From: Hyaloscypha bicolor E | Lineage: Eukaryota > Ascomycota > Leotiomycetes > Helotiales > Hyaloscyphaceae | Reading direction: 5' to 3' | NCBI RefSeq assembly: GCF_002865645.1 | Contig: NW_020194667.1 | Location: 2,255,762 to 2,319,761 of the forward strand | Length of the DNA stretch: 64,000 nt | Shown here: piece after piece, positions 12,800 through 24,410 of the stretch | Layout: each line of letters begins with the position of its first letter | Numbering within the stretch: the stretch's first letter is position 1 | The notes under the pieces: generated by a model | The model's input: the letters and a program-made list of their open reading frames with translations, nothing else | Told to the model about the DNA's origin: nothing | Database searches by the model: none | Position numbers and translations under genes: made by a program

Positions 12800-13048
12800 T
12801 AATTAGTTTATTATTATAGAAAATTAGTATTTAGCTAGTTTTATATAAGTTCTATTTATTATTTATTATAGCTACTTAATAAGTACCTTAGTTATTTAAT
12901 AATTATTAAGTAAACCTTGATTTTATTAAAGTCATGTAATAACTACTGATAAGTATATACTCTTCTCTACTCAAATTTTTTGGGAATTACGCTACTCACG
13001 AATATTCATGAGTAGTATGAGTAGTGTGAGTAGTTCTTTGACACACTG
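12800..13048. mobile_element. Right end of a hAT-2 family element
   Basis: The terminus TTTGACACACTG at 13037-13048 is identical to the right end of the complete hAT-2 element at 58939-59480. Homology extends leftward through matching words (TACTCAAATT, CTTAATAAGTACCTTAGTT, TTATTATAGAAAAT) to at least 12800. The expected 8-base target duplication would be CCCACTCC at 13049-13056. The left end is not visible, probably because it is mutated. The element stops 25 bases from the Nudix stop codon. Confidence 0.65.
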
Positions 13049-13073
13049 CCCACTCCCAAGAACTATACACCAC

Positions 13074-13685
13074 CTACTTCAACTGTCTCGTTAACTCTAG
13101 CCCCATAGCCGTATGCCAAAGCCTGGAATCAACCTTTTTCCCCTCCTCTGAATACTTCACAAGCCTTTTATACAACTCCCCCAGCGGAACAACCACAACC
13201 TCAATATCCTCGCCCTCTTCCAATATTTGCTTCGGCATTTCCACTTCTCCTTCCCCTTCAACATCCACCTCCACGGTAACAACACGCATATTCCCCGTGC
13301 TCATCCCCGGATTACTCACCACCGTAGGACTGCACCCAACCACCTTCCCCTCAAACCCGGTTTCCTCCATCAACTCCCTCAGTGCTGCCACCTCAGGTGA
13401 CTCGTCTTTATCAATCAGTCCAGCAGGGAGCTCCACACAGATCGCGTCGACCGGGGGTCGGTATTGGAGGACGAGGATGGTGGACGGTTCTTTGCCACGT
13501 GATGATTTGAGCAGGGCAAAGATGGCGACGGCGTCGATGCCGCTGGCACCGCGCGTCTTGCGTCCGCATGCTTCCCACGTTCGAGGCACGCCACGGGAGT
13601 CCGTGTAAGTGAGGTGGAGGAATTCGATCCATTTTGCCGTGTTCGGAGGGAGGGGCGTGGTGGATGTTAGGTGGGGGGTCGGCAT
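13074..13685 (-). CDS. Nudix hydrolase, ADP-ribose pyrophosphatase type
   Basis: A single-exon 203-residue protein. It carries a complete Nudix box at residues 89-111: G89, five residues, E95, seven residues, then RELMEETGF with the metal-binding EExG at E107-G110. The N-terminal part (TTPLPPNTAKW, then WEACGRKTRG) and the QYRPPVD stretch before the box match the ADP-ribose/sugar-nucleotide pyrophosphatase group, such as yeast Ysa1. These enzymes split ADP-ribose to AMP and ribose 5-phosphate with Mg2+. Length fits that group. I chose ATG 13685. An upstream ATG (13810, other frame) opens a Ser/Thr/Pro-rich frame resembling a targeting peptide but has no splice site joining it. The gene is intact although mobile elements lie on both sides, a hAT end 25 bases beyond its stop and a TA-flanked transposon 189 bases upstream of its start. 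Exact substrate is inferred. Confidence 0.9.
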   Translation of the reverse strand: MPTPHLTSTTPLPPNTAKWIEFLHLTYTDSRGVPRTWEACGRKTRGASGIDAVAIFALLKSSRGKEPSTILVLQYRPPVDAICVELPAGLIDKDESPEVAALRELMEETGFEGKVVGCSPTVVSNPGMSTGNMRVVTVEVDVEGEGEVEMPKQILEEGEDIEVVVVPLGELYKRLVKYSEEGKKVDSRLWHTAMGLELTRQLK

Positions 13686-14244
13686 TTTGGCGCGTTGGTG
13701 AATGTGTTGGCGATGGGAGGGAGAGGTAGTGGTGTGGAAGAAGGTGAGTTGGTGGCTTTTGCGACGGAGGGTTTAAGTCTTGTTGTTGCTTTGGCAAAGA
13801 GGGTTGGCATGTTGTTGTGATGAAGATGAATGGATGAGAGGAGGTAGTGATAGGGCACGTCGAGCAGCTAGTTACTCGATCTCCCGCTTAAATGCACGGC
13901 CCGCTTGAATGCACGCCTTACTAGAAAACTAAAATATTTAATTATTAAATAACCGTAAATTATATTTATAAACGGTAAGCTATTATAGAATTACTAAGTA
14001 CTCTATTTCTATACTTTATATTACTTTTATAACAATTTCATAATTTTACTAATAATATTTATACTTTTTTAAGAAATAAATAATTTATTAAAAAGATTAA
14101 TAATTTTTATAATAATAATAAATCTTATAAAGCCTTTATATAATTTATTTTAAAATAATATATATTAAATTTCATAGCTTAAATATAGCTTCTAAATGCC
14201 TTATAAAATAAGAAATATAATTTTAAAGTTTTGATTTTTTAAAT

Positions 14245-14500
14245 ATTAATATAGCTATTTCTTTAAAAGTTATATATATAGTTACGAGATACGAGATACG
14301 GGATATAGTTATATAACCTCATATCCTATTAGTAACTCGACTAGTAGACTAGATCCCTTTAAGCTTAGTAGATTTAGGAATTATATATTAATATTATAAT
14401 ACTATAATTCTTATTTCTAAATAATAATAATTTTACTAACTAATATAACTAGTATTTCTATACCTATATAATAGTACTATGTATTACGAGTAAACTAATA
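14245..14500. repeat. Left LTR of LTR element 2
   Basis: Starts near TATAGCTATTTCTTTA and ends near GAGTAAACTAATA. It pairs with 20733-21031. Confidence 0.7.
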
Positions 14501-14962
14501 CTAATTAGTTTATATATATAGATTAGAGAAGATTTTAGATTAGTTCTAAAAGTATTTAGTAACCTAAAACAAATCTAGTCTATTTTATATTAAAGGAGGA
14601 AACTACTTATTAACTTTATAAAAGTATTTAGTAGCCTACGGAAAAGATACCTAGATCTTACTAATTAATAAGTAGTTAGCTATTTATCTATCTATTTATC
14701 CAACTTCTATTATTCTTCAAAACTAACTTCTTTTGGCCCTAAAACTACTTTCTTAGAAACCATCTTTTCTACTTATATAATACCCGTATTTATAGGACCC
14801 TCTCTCCGGAATATATGCCCTATATATGCCCTTAAAGCTCTTTAACTACTACTTCGATTTTACTATTAAAAATCGAGTCCTTCGAGCTTTAGACCCTCCC
14901 GGAATCATAATATTTCACTTCCTAAATTTCTTGTTATAGACGAAATATTTACTTTAATATCC

Positions 14963-15122
14963 CACCAGGCATCTGGCATCTTAACTACTAGATATCTGGT
15001 ATCTCAATAACCAGGCATCCGGTATCTCAACCAGGTATCTAAACCAGGCATCTGGTATCTTAACCAGGTATCTGGCATCTTAACCAGGCATCTAAACCAG
15101 GCATCTAAACCAGGCATCTGGA
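14963..15122 (+). repeat. Interspersed CCAGGCATCTGGTATCT repeat cluster
   Basis: About ten copies of CCAGGCATCT or CCAGGTATCT, spaced irregularly by 10-25 bases and joined by TAA, CTCAA or TTAA. Several form the short palindrome CCAGGCATCTGG or AGATATCT. The cluster lies in the leader side of LTR element 2, shortly after the left LTR, and has kept its GC. Function unknown. Confidence 0.8.
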
Positions 15123-18100
15123 TACCTTTACTACCAAACCCTTTCCACGAACCTACCACGAACTACCTTACCTTCAAACCCCTCCTGCCACGAACTATAT
15201 ATACATATATACTAGAGAGAACCTGAACTCGGTTTAGTATAGATGCCGACGAGGGAAAGGAACTAATTAAGAAATAAGAGAATAGTATTAATCCGGTAAC
15301 TATAATAAAGGCTAAACTTCAGAAATATATAACTACTAAGATATATTAGTATATTTTATATAAGAAAAGTAATAATAATTTATAGGATCTATTTCAGAAT
15401 AACTTTAAAAACTTTAATACTATAATATATAGTCTAATTAACTATATACTTATATAAAATCTTCGAGCCCAACTTTATTATAATAGTATTTATATTAAAT
15501 AGAATTATAAAAACCTTACTATTATATAATTCTTTATTAATCTTATCTAAGAAAAAATAAAGAATATATAAAATAAAGCTAATATTATTAATAATAATCT
15601 AATTAGAATAGATCTTTTTCAGGGACCTATTATATTAGTTTATCTTATTCTAGATAAAACTAGATATAAGGGAACTAGATAATCTTAATCGAGTAATTAA
15701 GCTATTTATTTACTTTTTTCAAATTAAGGCTATTTACTATTTCTATCTTTATTATTACTAGTATTACTACTAAACCCGAACTACTATTAATTAGTATCTA
15801 TTATTTCTGCTAGGAAGCTTATTAGGGAAATAATAAAGATATATTCCGAAATATAGAAATATAATAGAACTAATAATAGTTTTAATTATAAACTTACTAT
15901 TTTCCTTAATATTTACTAATATATAAAGCTTCTAGAAAAGATATTAGTAAGAGCTTTTCCTACTATATTAAAGGAACTAGTATAAGACTACTTCTATAAT
16001 AACTAGCTCTCGAGCCATATATATAAAAAGGCCTATATAAATATCTATAGCTTCTTTAAAAGCCCCGGTTTCTATTATTGAAATTTAGATAAATAGAATA
16101 CTATTACCTTAGTAATTATAATAGTAAAGAATTCTAAAAAGACAATATTTAAGCTTATCTAAATACTAATTAATAATCTATATAAATTATAGTATAGCCT
16201 TATTTCTGTCTTATAAAATATTAAATTCTTATATAATAAGATTATTACTTTCTATTAAGGCTTACTAGTATATTAATATATAATCTCGGATTCTCCTAAT
16301 AATCTCGGCTAGCTTATTAATAAGCTCTAATTATCTATTACTACTTATAAGAAAAAATAACAAATTATTACTAAAACCTATCTTATTAATTAATAATACT
16401 ATTCTTTAAATTCTTTAAATTACTATCTGTCCGGAAATTATTAATATAGACCTAGCTATAACTTCGGAACCCGTAATAATTATTTCAAGTCTTATAATTA
16501 TAATAATTATATTCTAAAGTCGTATTTTATATATAAGAAACCCAAATACTATTTATAGAAATATATATTAGAGAAATAAGAGGCTAAAAAGGCTTAATTT
16601 AAGAATAGAAATATTTACTAATTTAGATTCCGAAATATTTATAACTTTAATAAATACTTTAGTAATACTTATATATAATATATTATTAAATTTAAAGAAG
16701 TAAAGAATAATAAAAGTAATAAGAATAAACTAGTAAGTAATGCTTTTAAAGCCTTACTAATAGAAATAAATAAAGGAAAGAAATATTATTCTAATTTCTA
16801 TTTTATTTTTATTAAAAGCTTTTTAGCTACTTCTATAGCCCTTACTTCTACTATTTCTATAACTAATACTTTATAAATAATTTTGCTTCTCTTTTCTTTA
16901 TACTAGATAATAGGTAAAAACTATATTTTAAAGCTTATTAAATAAATAGAAAATACCTAGATATTTGTAATTAATAATATATTAAAATATAATACTTATT
17001 ACTTTTATAGAATTATAATTAATACTAAAGCTTCTAGATTCTTAACTACTAGTTCTAATTAATTCCAAGCTTTATAGTAAACTAATAATAGTATTAAACT
17101 TAATAAAACTACTAAAGATTAAGTTAATATCTAGTTTAGTATTAGATCTATATTCTTTATTAGATTTATAATACTAAGAATACTAATTAGATAAGTATAA
17201 TTCTATATTATATTTATAAAAACTTTATTTCTATTTAGTTTAGCTAATATAAATAAGCTAGGAGTTTATTTAATAATCTTACTAATTATCTTATTACTTT
17301 TAATAAATGCTTTATATTTATAGTATAATGTTTTAGATATGTTTTCCTGCTTTAAAATATTATTTTATAAAGCTTTATTTCCGAATTCTTGCTTTCTTAT
17401 AGAAATTAAATTATAATATCTGTATTATTATTTTAGTTATTTATTTATTAATAAGCTCCGAAATATACTAAAATAAGTAAGCTATAATATTAATATAGAA
17501 GCCCTTAAATATCTTATAAAATACTATAAGTAATACTAGAAATTTAGATAATTACTAGAATAATTCAAGTTTAATCTAAGAAATAATATTAGCTTTAATT
17601 ACTTTATTATTATTAATATTTTCTATATTTCCGATAAGTCTATACTTTATATTATTAATAAAGGCACTTAATATTAAGCTAGCTAATAGCTTTAAAATAT
17701 TAGTATATTATATATTTGAAATACCCTAAAGTAATATTAGATTAATACCTATTTAGGCCTTTTTAATTAGATTATAGCAAATATTAGAAAATAGTTTATT
17801 AATAAGAAGTTTACTTAGCTTGCAAATATTGTAGAAACTAAAATTAAAATCATTTTTATAAAAGCTTATAATTTCTTCGGAACTATAAAATACTATTATA
17901 ACCTAATTTAATATATTTACTTTATTATTATAGCTAAAATTAATAGAATTAATAAGAATATTATATTTTAAATAGCTTTTAAAACTATTAATAATTTTGC
18001 TAGACCTAATAGTATTATTCTAATTCTTTTAGTCTATAGTACTTTATCTCAAATAACTAAATATAATATCCTATTACTAATTATATTATAGCAATTAGTA

Positions 18101-20732
18101 GTACTTAAGAAGGCAATAGTAGAAATTCAGAAGTTTTAAGCTAAATACCAGATTATAAATGCCCTAAATGCCCGAAATAGTTCTAGTACTATTAATATTT
18201 ATAAACTTTCCTTGAATTCGAATATTCTTATATAATATAAAGGAAATACTAGTTATAGTACTAGTTACTTAGTTCTCGTATTTTGCTGTTTTTACTATAA
18301 AAGTTACCTGATTCACTTCCTAGTTTTACGGTAAAGGCATTAATTTCACGTAACGCCCAATTAGCACCTAACTAATTCGAGTCTTCCGTACATTTTTATC
18401 TCTTTATATAGCGCTTATAAGCTAAGTTTATAGGTTAATTCAGGAGTAAATCCTAGGAATAATATTAAATTGTGATTTTATACCTATTTTCGCTTAATTA
18501 TACTACCTCGTATCTTTACCTTTATTAAACCTTTCCTATATTACTTTTAATTTTAATTTCAAGGTAATAGAACAATTAGAATTGTTTGAAATAGTCTATG
18601 TTTTAATTCTTAGATCTAGTTCTAATATATTTTCGTGGAATAATAAGTTGGTATTTTTACTAACTTTTAGTACAATTTACTTAAAATATAAGAACTAAGT
18701 AATAGTTACTATAATCTAGTAATTAGAATAGATTATATAAGCTAGTAGTTATTAATAAAGAAAACTATATACTAGTTCTATTATATAGTAATATTACCTT
18801 TTACTTAATCTCTATAAAGCTCTTTTATATAAGGAATATTAAGATTATTACTAATAGCCCCGAACCTGAATCTATTTCCGAATTCTATAATAAGACTAAA
18901 GATAATATAGGTATAATTTCTCTTATTATTCCTGTTATTTTACTAAAGTATAATAAAGAATACTCTTATAAGAACCCGAATATTATAGTATTCCTATAAG
19001 ATAATAACCTATATAAGAACTCCCGTTAAATTAAAGTTATTAGTTTTCTAGAAAAGAGTATATTTAAGATTACTTCTAGATTTCAGGTATTAAAGAAAAT
19101 ATATATCTTTAATTCCCGGTTTATTAATAAAATTAAGAATAAAGACATAGAAAAAGAATTTAAGAAATTGAGACTAGTTATCTAGACTTATAATAATAGT
19201 AAGAAATATATAATATTAATATAATTATTTACTATTTAATATATTAGCCAGAGAATTATTCTTAGTATTACTATTATAATAATAGATATTATAGAACTAT
19301 ATTTATATAATATCTTATAAGCTTATATTTAATTAATAACCTTATTTAATTATAATTTTTATATTAATTTACTTTATAAGCTTATTAAAGAACTAAATCT
19401 AAATAATAATTTAGTTCTAAAAGTTATAAAACTATTATATAGTATACCGGAAGCTAGGAACTACTAATTTAAGACTTATTATTCTTATTATATTAATAAG
19501 CTTTCTATGAAATAATTAACTTATAACCCTTATTTTCTCTATAATAAGTAATTCTTCGGAATTATTAGCCTTTAAACTAATAATACTTTATTTATTAAAA
19601 ATAATAATTTTATAAAACAGAGTAACTAAAGCTTTAAGAAACTAAGTTCTTAGCTAAGAAGTATAAATGCCTTACTATTAATTATAATTTCAAGTTTAAT
19701 AAAAGTATTATTTATATAAATACTACTGGAATTATTTTTATATAGAAATACTAATATAAAAACCTCCGAACTATTTCTATAAAAAATATTACTATTATAA
19801 GTAATAGAAGTACTATTTATTAAGATCTTTTTATTAAGAACTAATATATTACCTAATATACTAGAAAAATATATATTATATTAGTTTATTAACTAGAAGC
19901 TTTATATAACCTATTAATTATAGCTTAGGCTATTAAATTCTCGGAAACTAATATAAAAGTACTTAATAAATATATTTAATAGCAAATTAAGAATATTACT
20001 AGAGAACTGAGATTTATAAAACTAATAAAGAAGTTCTTATATTTAATTATTTTTATAAATAATAGAGATCTCTTTTCCTAAATCAAATATATTCTAGTTC
20101 TAGTAAATAAAACTAGATATACTAATATTATTTACTAGTTCTTTACTAAATATAAGAAAGTTATTAGAAGTATTCTAGTTTTAGAACTTTATAGTATAGC
20201 TTATAGTTTTAATATAGGCACTTTAGTTAAATTTATAATTAATAAAATACTAGAAATAGAACTACTATTAATAGTCTATATAAATTCAAAGTTATTATAT
20301 AAATGTCTTATTAAATTAGGAAGTACTCGAGAAAAGTATCTAATAATTAATATAATATATTTCTATTAGATATATAAATAATAAGAGATTATAGAAATTA
20401 AATAAATTAAGAGAAAATCGAATTCTATTAATTCTATAATGAAATTAAAGCTAATAAATGCCTTTAAGTATCTAATTAATATAAATACTATATAATTAAA
20501 TATAGAGAAATAGATTAAGTATAAATAGAATAGGAAATAAATATATAAAATAGGAAAATATTATAAGAGAGAAAGTTATATATAAAAGGCCGCGGCCTTT
20601 AGTATATAACTAAAACCTTAGAAGTAATATAAATATATAAAGTATTTGGGAAATCTGGTACTAGACCGGATTAGGGAATTTATATATAATTAGTGAGAAA
20701 TACTATTTTTCGTGTTTTTAGAGAGTTTCTAG

Positions 20733-21031
20733 TATTAGTATAGCTATTTCTTTAGGAGTTATATATATAGTTACGAGATACGGGATATAAGATATAAGTA
20801 ATAAAATATAAGTAATAGAATATAAGATACGGAATATAGTTATATAACCTTATATCTTATTAGTAACTCGACTAGTAAACTAGACTTCTTTAGGCTAAGT
20901 AGATTTAGGAATTATATATTAATATTATAATACTATAATTCTTACTTCTAAATAATAATAACTTTACTAACTAATATAACTAGTATTTCTATACCTATAT
21001 AATAGTACTATATATTACTAGTAAACTAATA
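20733..21031. repeat. Right LTR of LTR element 2
   Basis: Longer than the left LTR because of a local tandem expansion at about 20785-20830. The end GTAAACTAATA matches the left copy and the solo LTR at 52239. Confidence 0.7.
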
Positions 21032-21905
21032 TTAAAAAATTAAGTTTTAATTTTAATTTTTTAAAATAATTACTTAAGAGTAATTTATTTTAAAAAAAAT
21101 TAATTAATTCAATTTCTTTAATACTATTTATAAAGAAGCTTAAGCCCTTAAAAGTCTAAAAAATATTTATTATATATATGAATTTAATTTTTAATATAAG
21201 TTTTTAATAATTATTATAATTATTTAAATTCTTATATACGAATTAAAATAAAAATAAATCTTAATTCTTAAATATAGTTCTTAATTTATAGAAAGCCTAT
21301 ATTATTAAATAAATTTAATAAATACTTATTTTATTTACTAATTTTAAAACATATTAAAAAAAACTATAATATTTTAATATTTTAAAGATTAAAAATTAAA
21401 TAAAAATATTTCTAAGTTTTTTATATCTTATATGAGTAATATAAGTAGTTTTTTTAAATTTAATTAATAGCTTTTATATAAAACTATTATTATTTATTAT
21501 TTTATAGTTTTTAAAAAAATTAAAATTTCAATTACTTAATAATATATAAAATATAAATTCTTTATATAAATATATATGCATTAATATATAAGATTCAAAA
21601 AAACTTAAATTTTTATTTTTAGATATTTTATTTCTAAATAAACTAATTTTTAAAAATATTTTTTTAAGAAAAAAATTACGTCTTTTATAAGCCTTTAAAA
21701 TAAAGTACTTATATTTACGATATTATTACTTTTAAGGTTATAATATATAACTATTGCTATTTTTATATATTATATTTAAAAAGTAAGTTTTTTTATTAAT
21801 TAATATAAAAGTTATAAAGGTATTAAAACTATAAGTTTTCGCGATTTTCTATGCAATTCGGCCGTGCATTTAAGCGGGGCGTGCATTTAAGCGGGAAATC
21901 GAGTA

Positions 21906-22401
21906 CGTGAGTCGGGAAAGGTGGGATTAGTACAGGGCGCGAGTCAGGAAAATTAATATAACAACTCGAACACGATAAACTAATACCTACCTATAGCAGC
22001 AGTAGTTTAAAGGTGGGTCTTCAGATGGGAAGGATGAGTAATATCAGCAAGTATTGAGGTTCATGTAAGGAAGCTACCGCCTAAGTACGCCAATAAAGCC
22101 AAAGCTGTCGGAAAAACTAAAACGCCCCCTCCACCCTTCCGTTAGCTCAAATTGTTCGCTCGGAGCAAGTATCCGGTCTTCATCGATGAGTAGAAATAGA
22201 GCATGGCGAAATTCCTGTGGCAAAGCTCAGCCAAATCCGAAATTCTATCACTTTTTATTATGATATTTATGCAGGTAGAAAGACATTGTCTCAATTACAC
22301 ATTCCCCTTCCCCCCTTCCGCAACTCCTTAGAAATGTAAATTCTTGATCCTCGCTCCTATCATCCTATTTTTCTGGAGATGAAAGCCGATGCTGAGTTTC
22401 G
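21906..22401 (+). promoter_or_regulatory. Upstream region of the glycosyltransferase gene
   Basis: Returns to normal GC directly after the transposon end. No coding frame is seen. Pyrimidine-rich stretches occur before the ATG (for example ACATTCCCCTTCCCCCCTTC at about 22299), common before fungal starts. No specific factor site can be named. Confidence 0.35.
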
Positions 22402-23937
22402 ATGCACACGATGGTCCAAACGCCGCGTGCTCTTGGACTTGGAGCCTTCTTGCTCCTTGTATTTGTAGTCCACTGGTTCTACAATTCTTCTCTGGAAGGG
22501 ACGAAGCTTGGACTCTGTCCAGCACCAGAGAACCATAATTTGGTTGCCGCAGGTGAAGATGTGTGCCCGCAAAGTTGCTTAAAAACGAATTTGGAACTCG
22601 AGAAGATATTGGAAGTGCAGCAGCTTTGCAGTGGCATCTGGAATTTGAGAAGTGGCGATGCTAACGAGAACACTGGAGAGGAGGATAATGGAGAGGAAGA
22701 AGCAGGAGAACAATCCATGAGTACTGCACAGAGAATCAACATCAGTGAGGAGCAAGCGTCTCAAGCGACGGGAGGGCTGTCGAACTACTCCCTTGGCGTA
22801 TTGGATGGGAATCTGAGTGATGTGATGAACGAAACACTTGGAGTGAGCCCTCACATATGAATTTCGAATACGCAGGCTTACTTTGGTGCCCTAGTTCCAA
22901 AAAATTCTTCTGGTTAACCTCCCCGAACGACATGATAAGCTAGATGCTCAAATCGTTTCGTCTTCAATCACAGGATTCGAATTCGAAGTCATAGCAGGAA
23001 TAAGTGGAATAGACATCTCTGAGGCATCATTACCCCCAACATTCGACCCTAAAACGATCAACGAGGGAGTACACACAATTGGAGCATGGAGGGCGGAATT
23101 GAATGCAGTGAGAACAATCATTAGGGAAAGATTATCGTCCGCTTTAATAATGGGTAAGGACACTTTCTTCTGCGCGACCTTGGTTGCCAAACAGCATCTA
23201 ATGTTGAAACAGAAGATGATAGTGATTGGGATTTGCACCTGAAATATCAACTCCTTGATGTTGCTCGGGGGAATCGCTTCCTTTCTCGCCCCAAAGACAA
23301 CCCTTCTGCCGAAAACACCGAAGACGAGCCACAAACAGGAAAAGACAGTGCCTCAAGTCCAACCCACTCACCATACGGCGCGAACTGGGACATCATCTGG
23401 CTTGGGCATTGCGGAAGTCATTCGGACCCTGGCACACGCCGCTTCGTCCTCAAGAACGACCCAACCGTGCCTCGAGAGTCAGATATACATGTCCCAGCTG
23501 GCTCGCCGGAGCCGGCAAGTTTGTGGAAGGAACCCGGCACTCGAATCATGTATAAAAGCGGCCACGGCGTATGCAGCTGGACATATGCAGTCTCATTTAT
23601 CGGAGCACAGAAGCTTGTCAATGCTATGTCTATCGAGCCTTTCAACCAGGGATTTGATCAGGGATTAGGACGCCTTTGTAGTAGTGGTATACTAAGGTGT
23701 ACGCACATATTCCCCCCAATCTTTGGCGCTCATGCACCGGCTGGCAGTGCCAACCGAGAGAGCGATATTACGGGACACCGGGCTGGGACCGAGACAAGAG
23801 AAAGAGGACGAACGCATAACGTTTTGTGGAGTACGAGGTTGAATATCAAGAATATTTTGGAGGGAAAGAAAGTTGAGGCGCAATGGGATGGGATCCCGGA
23901 TTTGAAAGATGGAATGAAAAGGGAGTTTATAATGTGA
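22402..23937 (+). CDS. Family 25 glycosyltransferase-like type II membrane protein
   Basis: Three exons: 22402-22842, 22895-23153, 23213-23937, with introns of 52 and 59 bases (GTGAGC...TAG, GTAAGG...CAG). The joined frame gives 474 residues without a stop. A cytoplasmic start of about nine residues is followed by a hydrophobic anchor (about 10-27, LGLGAFLLLVFVVHWFY), an acidic Asn/Ser-rich stem, then the catalytic part. FQKILLVNLPER (148-159) is the usual opening motif of the LPS-glycosyltransferase/family 25 fold, EDD at 234-236 is the metal and sugar-nucleotide binding triad, and NWDIIWLGHCG (about 291-301) is conserved in fungal members. The topology implies a Golgi or secretory enzyme acting on a protein or glycan. 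Donor and acceptor cannot be told from sequence. The splice choices restore both key motifs, which strongly supports them. ATG 22411 is a possible alternative start. Confidence 0.9.
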
Positions 23938-24235
23938 CAGGAAATGAGGGTCGGATACACGTTAACATCTCCTGATTTTATTTCATGCTTGGTGTTACAA
24001 TTGTTCCATTCCTGTCTCATGCTCCTTTAAAAAGTTGCAAGAGGCATGCCTTGTCAGAGGTACCCCAATATTATTTCCTTAGCTTGACCCTCACCTTATA
24101 AAAACCCTGCACAAACCAAGGAGTCGTAGCGATGATCTCCGGGCAGTTCGAATCCACAGTGCCCACTGTCCGCAATTCTGACAACCTTAACTTACACTCA
24201 TAGCGAGAGCTACACTTCATGAAACCTCATTAGGG
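23938..24235. other. 3' flank of the glycosyltransferase gene
   Basis: Ordinary-GC sequence without an open frame, ending at the Tc1-like transposase remnant. It probably holds the 3' untranslated region. No clear terminator motif can be assigned in a fungus. Confidence 0.4.
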
Positions 24236-24410
24236 GAGTGTTTCAAAACTCAGGCTTTGAGCTTCTTCTAGCATGTTCTATCAGGTTAAGATCAAGTAAG
24301 TAAGGTGGCCAGTCGGAGGTATCTATGCTCTTATCCTCAAATTATTTTCTTAACCTTATATAATACATATATCGGGGTATTATCTTATATAAAATATAAC
24401 TTGCTATTAT
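24236..24410 (-). pseudogene. Tc1/mariner transposase fragment (third catalytic Asp)
   Basis: On the minus strand the frame reads ...FEDKSIDTSDWPPYLLDLNLIEHA. This is the WPPYSPDLNPIEHAW signature of Tc1/mariner transposases, which contains the last residue of the DDE/D triad. Pro to Leu and Ser to Leu changes and a TAA upstream of FEDK are what C-to-T or G-to-A mutation would give. The upstream coding part (higher coordinates) fades into AT-rich sequence within about 100 bases. Dead copy. Confidence 0.8.

Larger units (their letters stand above)
14245..21031. mobile_element. LTR retrotransposon 2, nested
   Basis: Direct repeats at about 14245-14500 and 20733-21031 share long words (GTTACGAGATACG, TTAGTAACTCGACTAGTA, AGATTTAGGAATTATATATT). 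The right copy has about 45 extra bases made of tandem ATATAAGTAATA-like units. The interior of about 6.2 kb is AT-rich but less so than element 1, with GC-bearing islands at 14700-15250 and 18230-18430. No open gag or pol frame survives. A related solo LTR sits at 52024-52239. Ends are approximate. Confidence 0.75.
13875..21903. mobile_element. TA-flanked TIR transposon interrupted by LTR element 2
   Basis: Inverted repeats about 43 bases long mark the ends. The left arm (13875-13917) starts CTCGATCTCCCGCTTAAATG and the right arm (about 21860-21903) is its reverse complement with a few changes. Each arm holds the unit CCCGCTTAAATGCACG twice. TA flanks both sides (13873-13874 and 21904-21905), as for the Tc1/mariner/pogo superfamily. 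Between the arms lies LTR element 2 (14245-21031). Without it the host transposon would be about 1.2 kb (13875-14244 plus 21032-21903), all RIP-decayed with no readable transposase. The arms have kept their G and C while the interior has not. Confidence 0.75.

Noticed and set aside
13667..13858. Upstream minus-strand frame as a first exon (targeting peptide) of the Nudix gene
   Set aside because: It is in a different frame, and no GT-AG pair links it to the Nudix frame. The downstream ATG gives a complete protein.
16050..16110. Possible zinc-knuckle codons of a retroviral-type gag in LTR element 2
   Set aside because: Reversing RIP gives C-x2-C-x4-H-like spacing only if a first and a last Cys are assumed, which transitions alone cannot supply.
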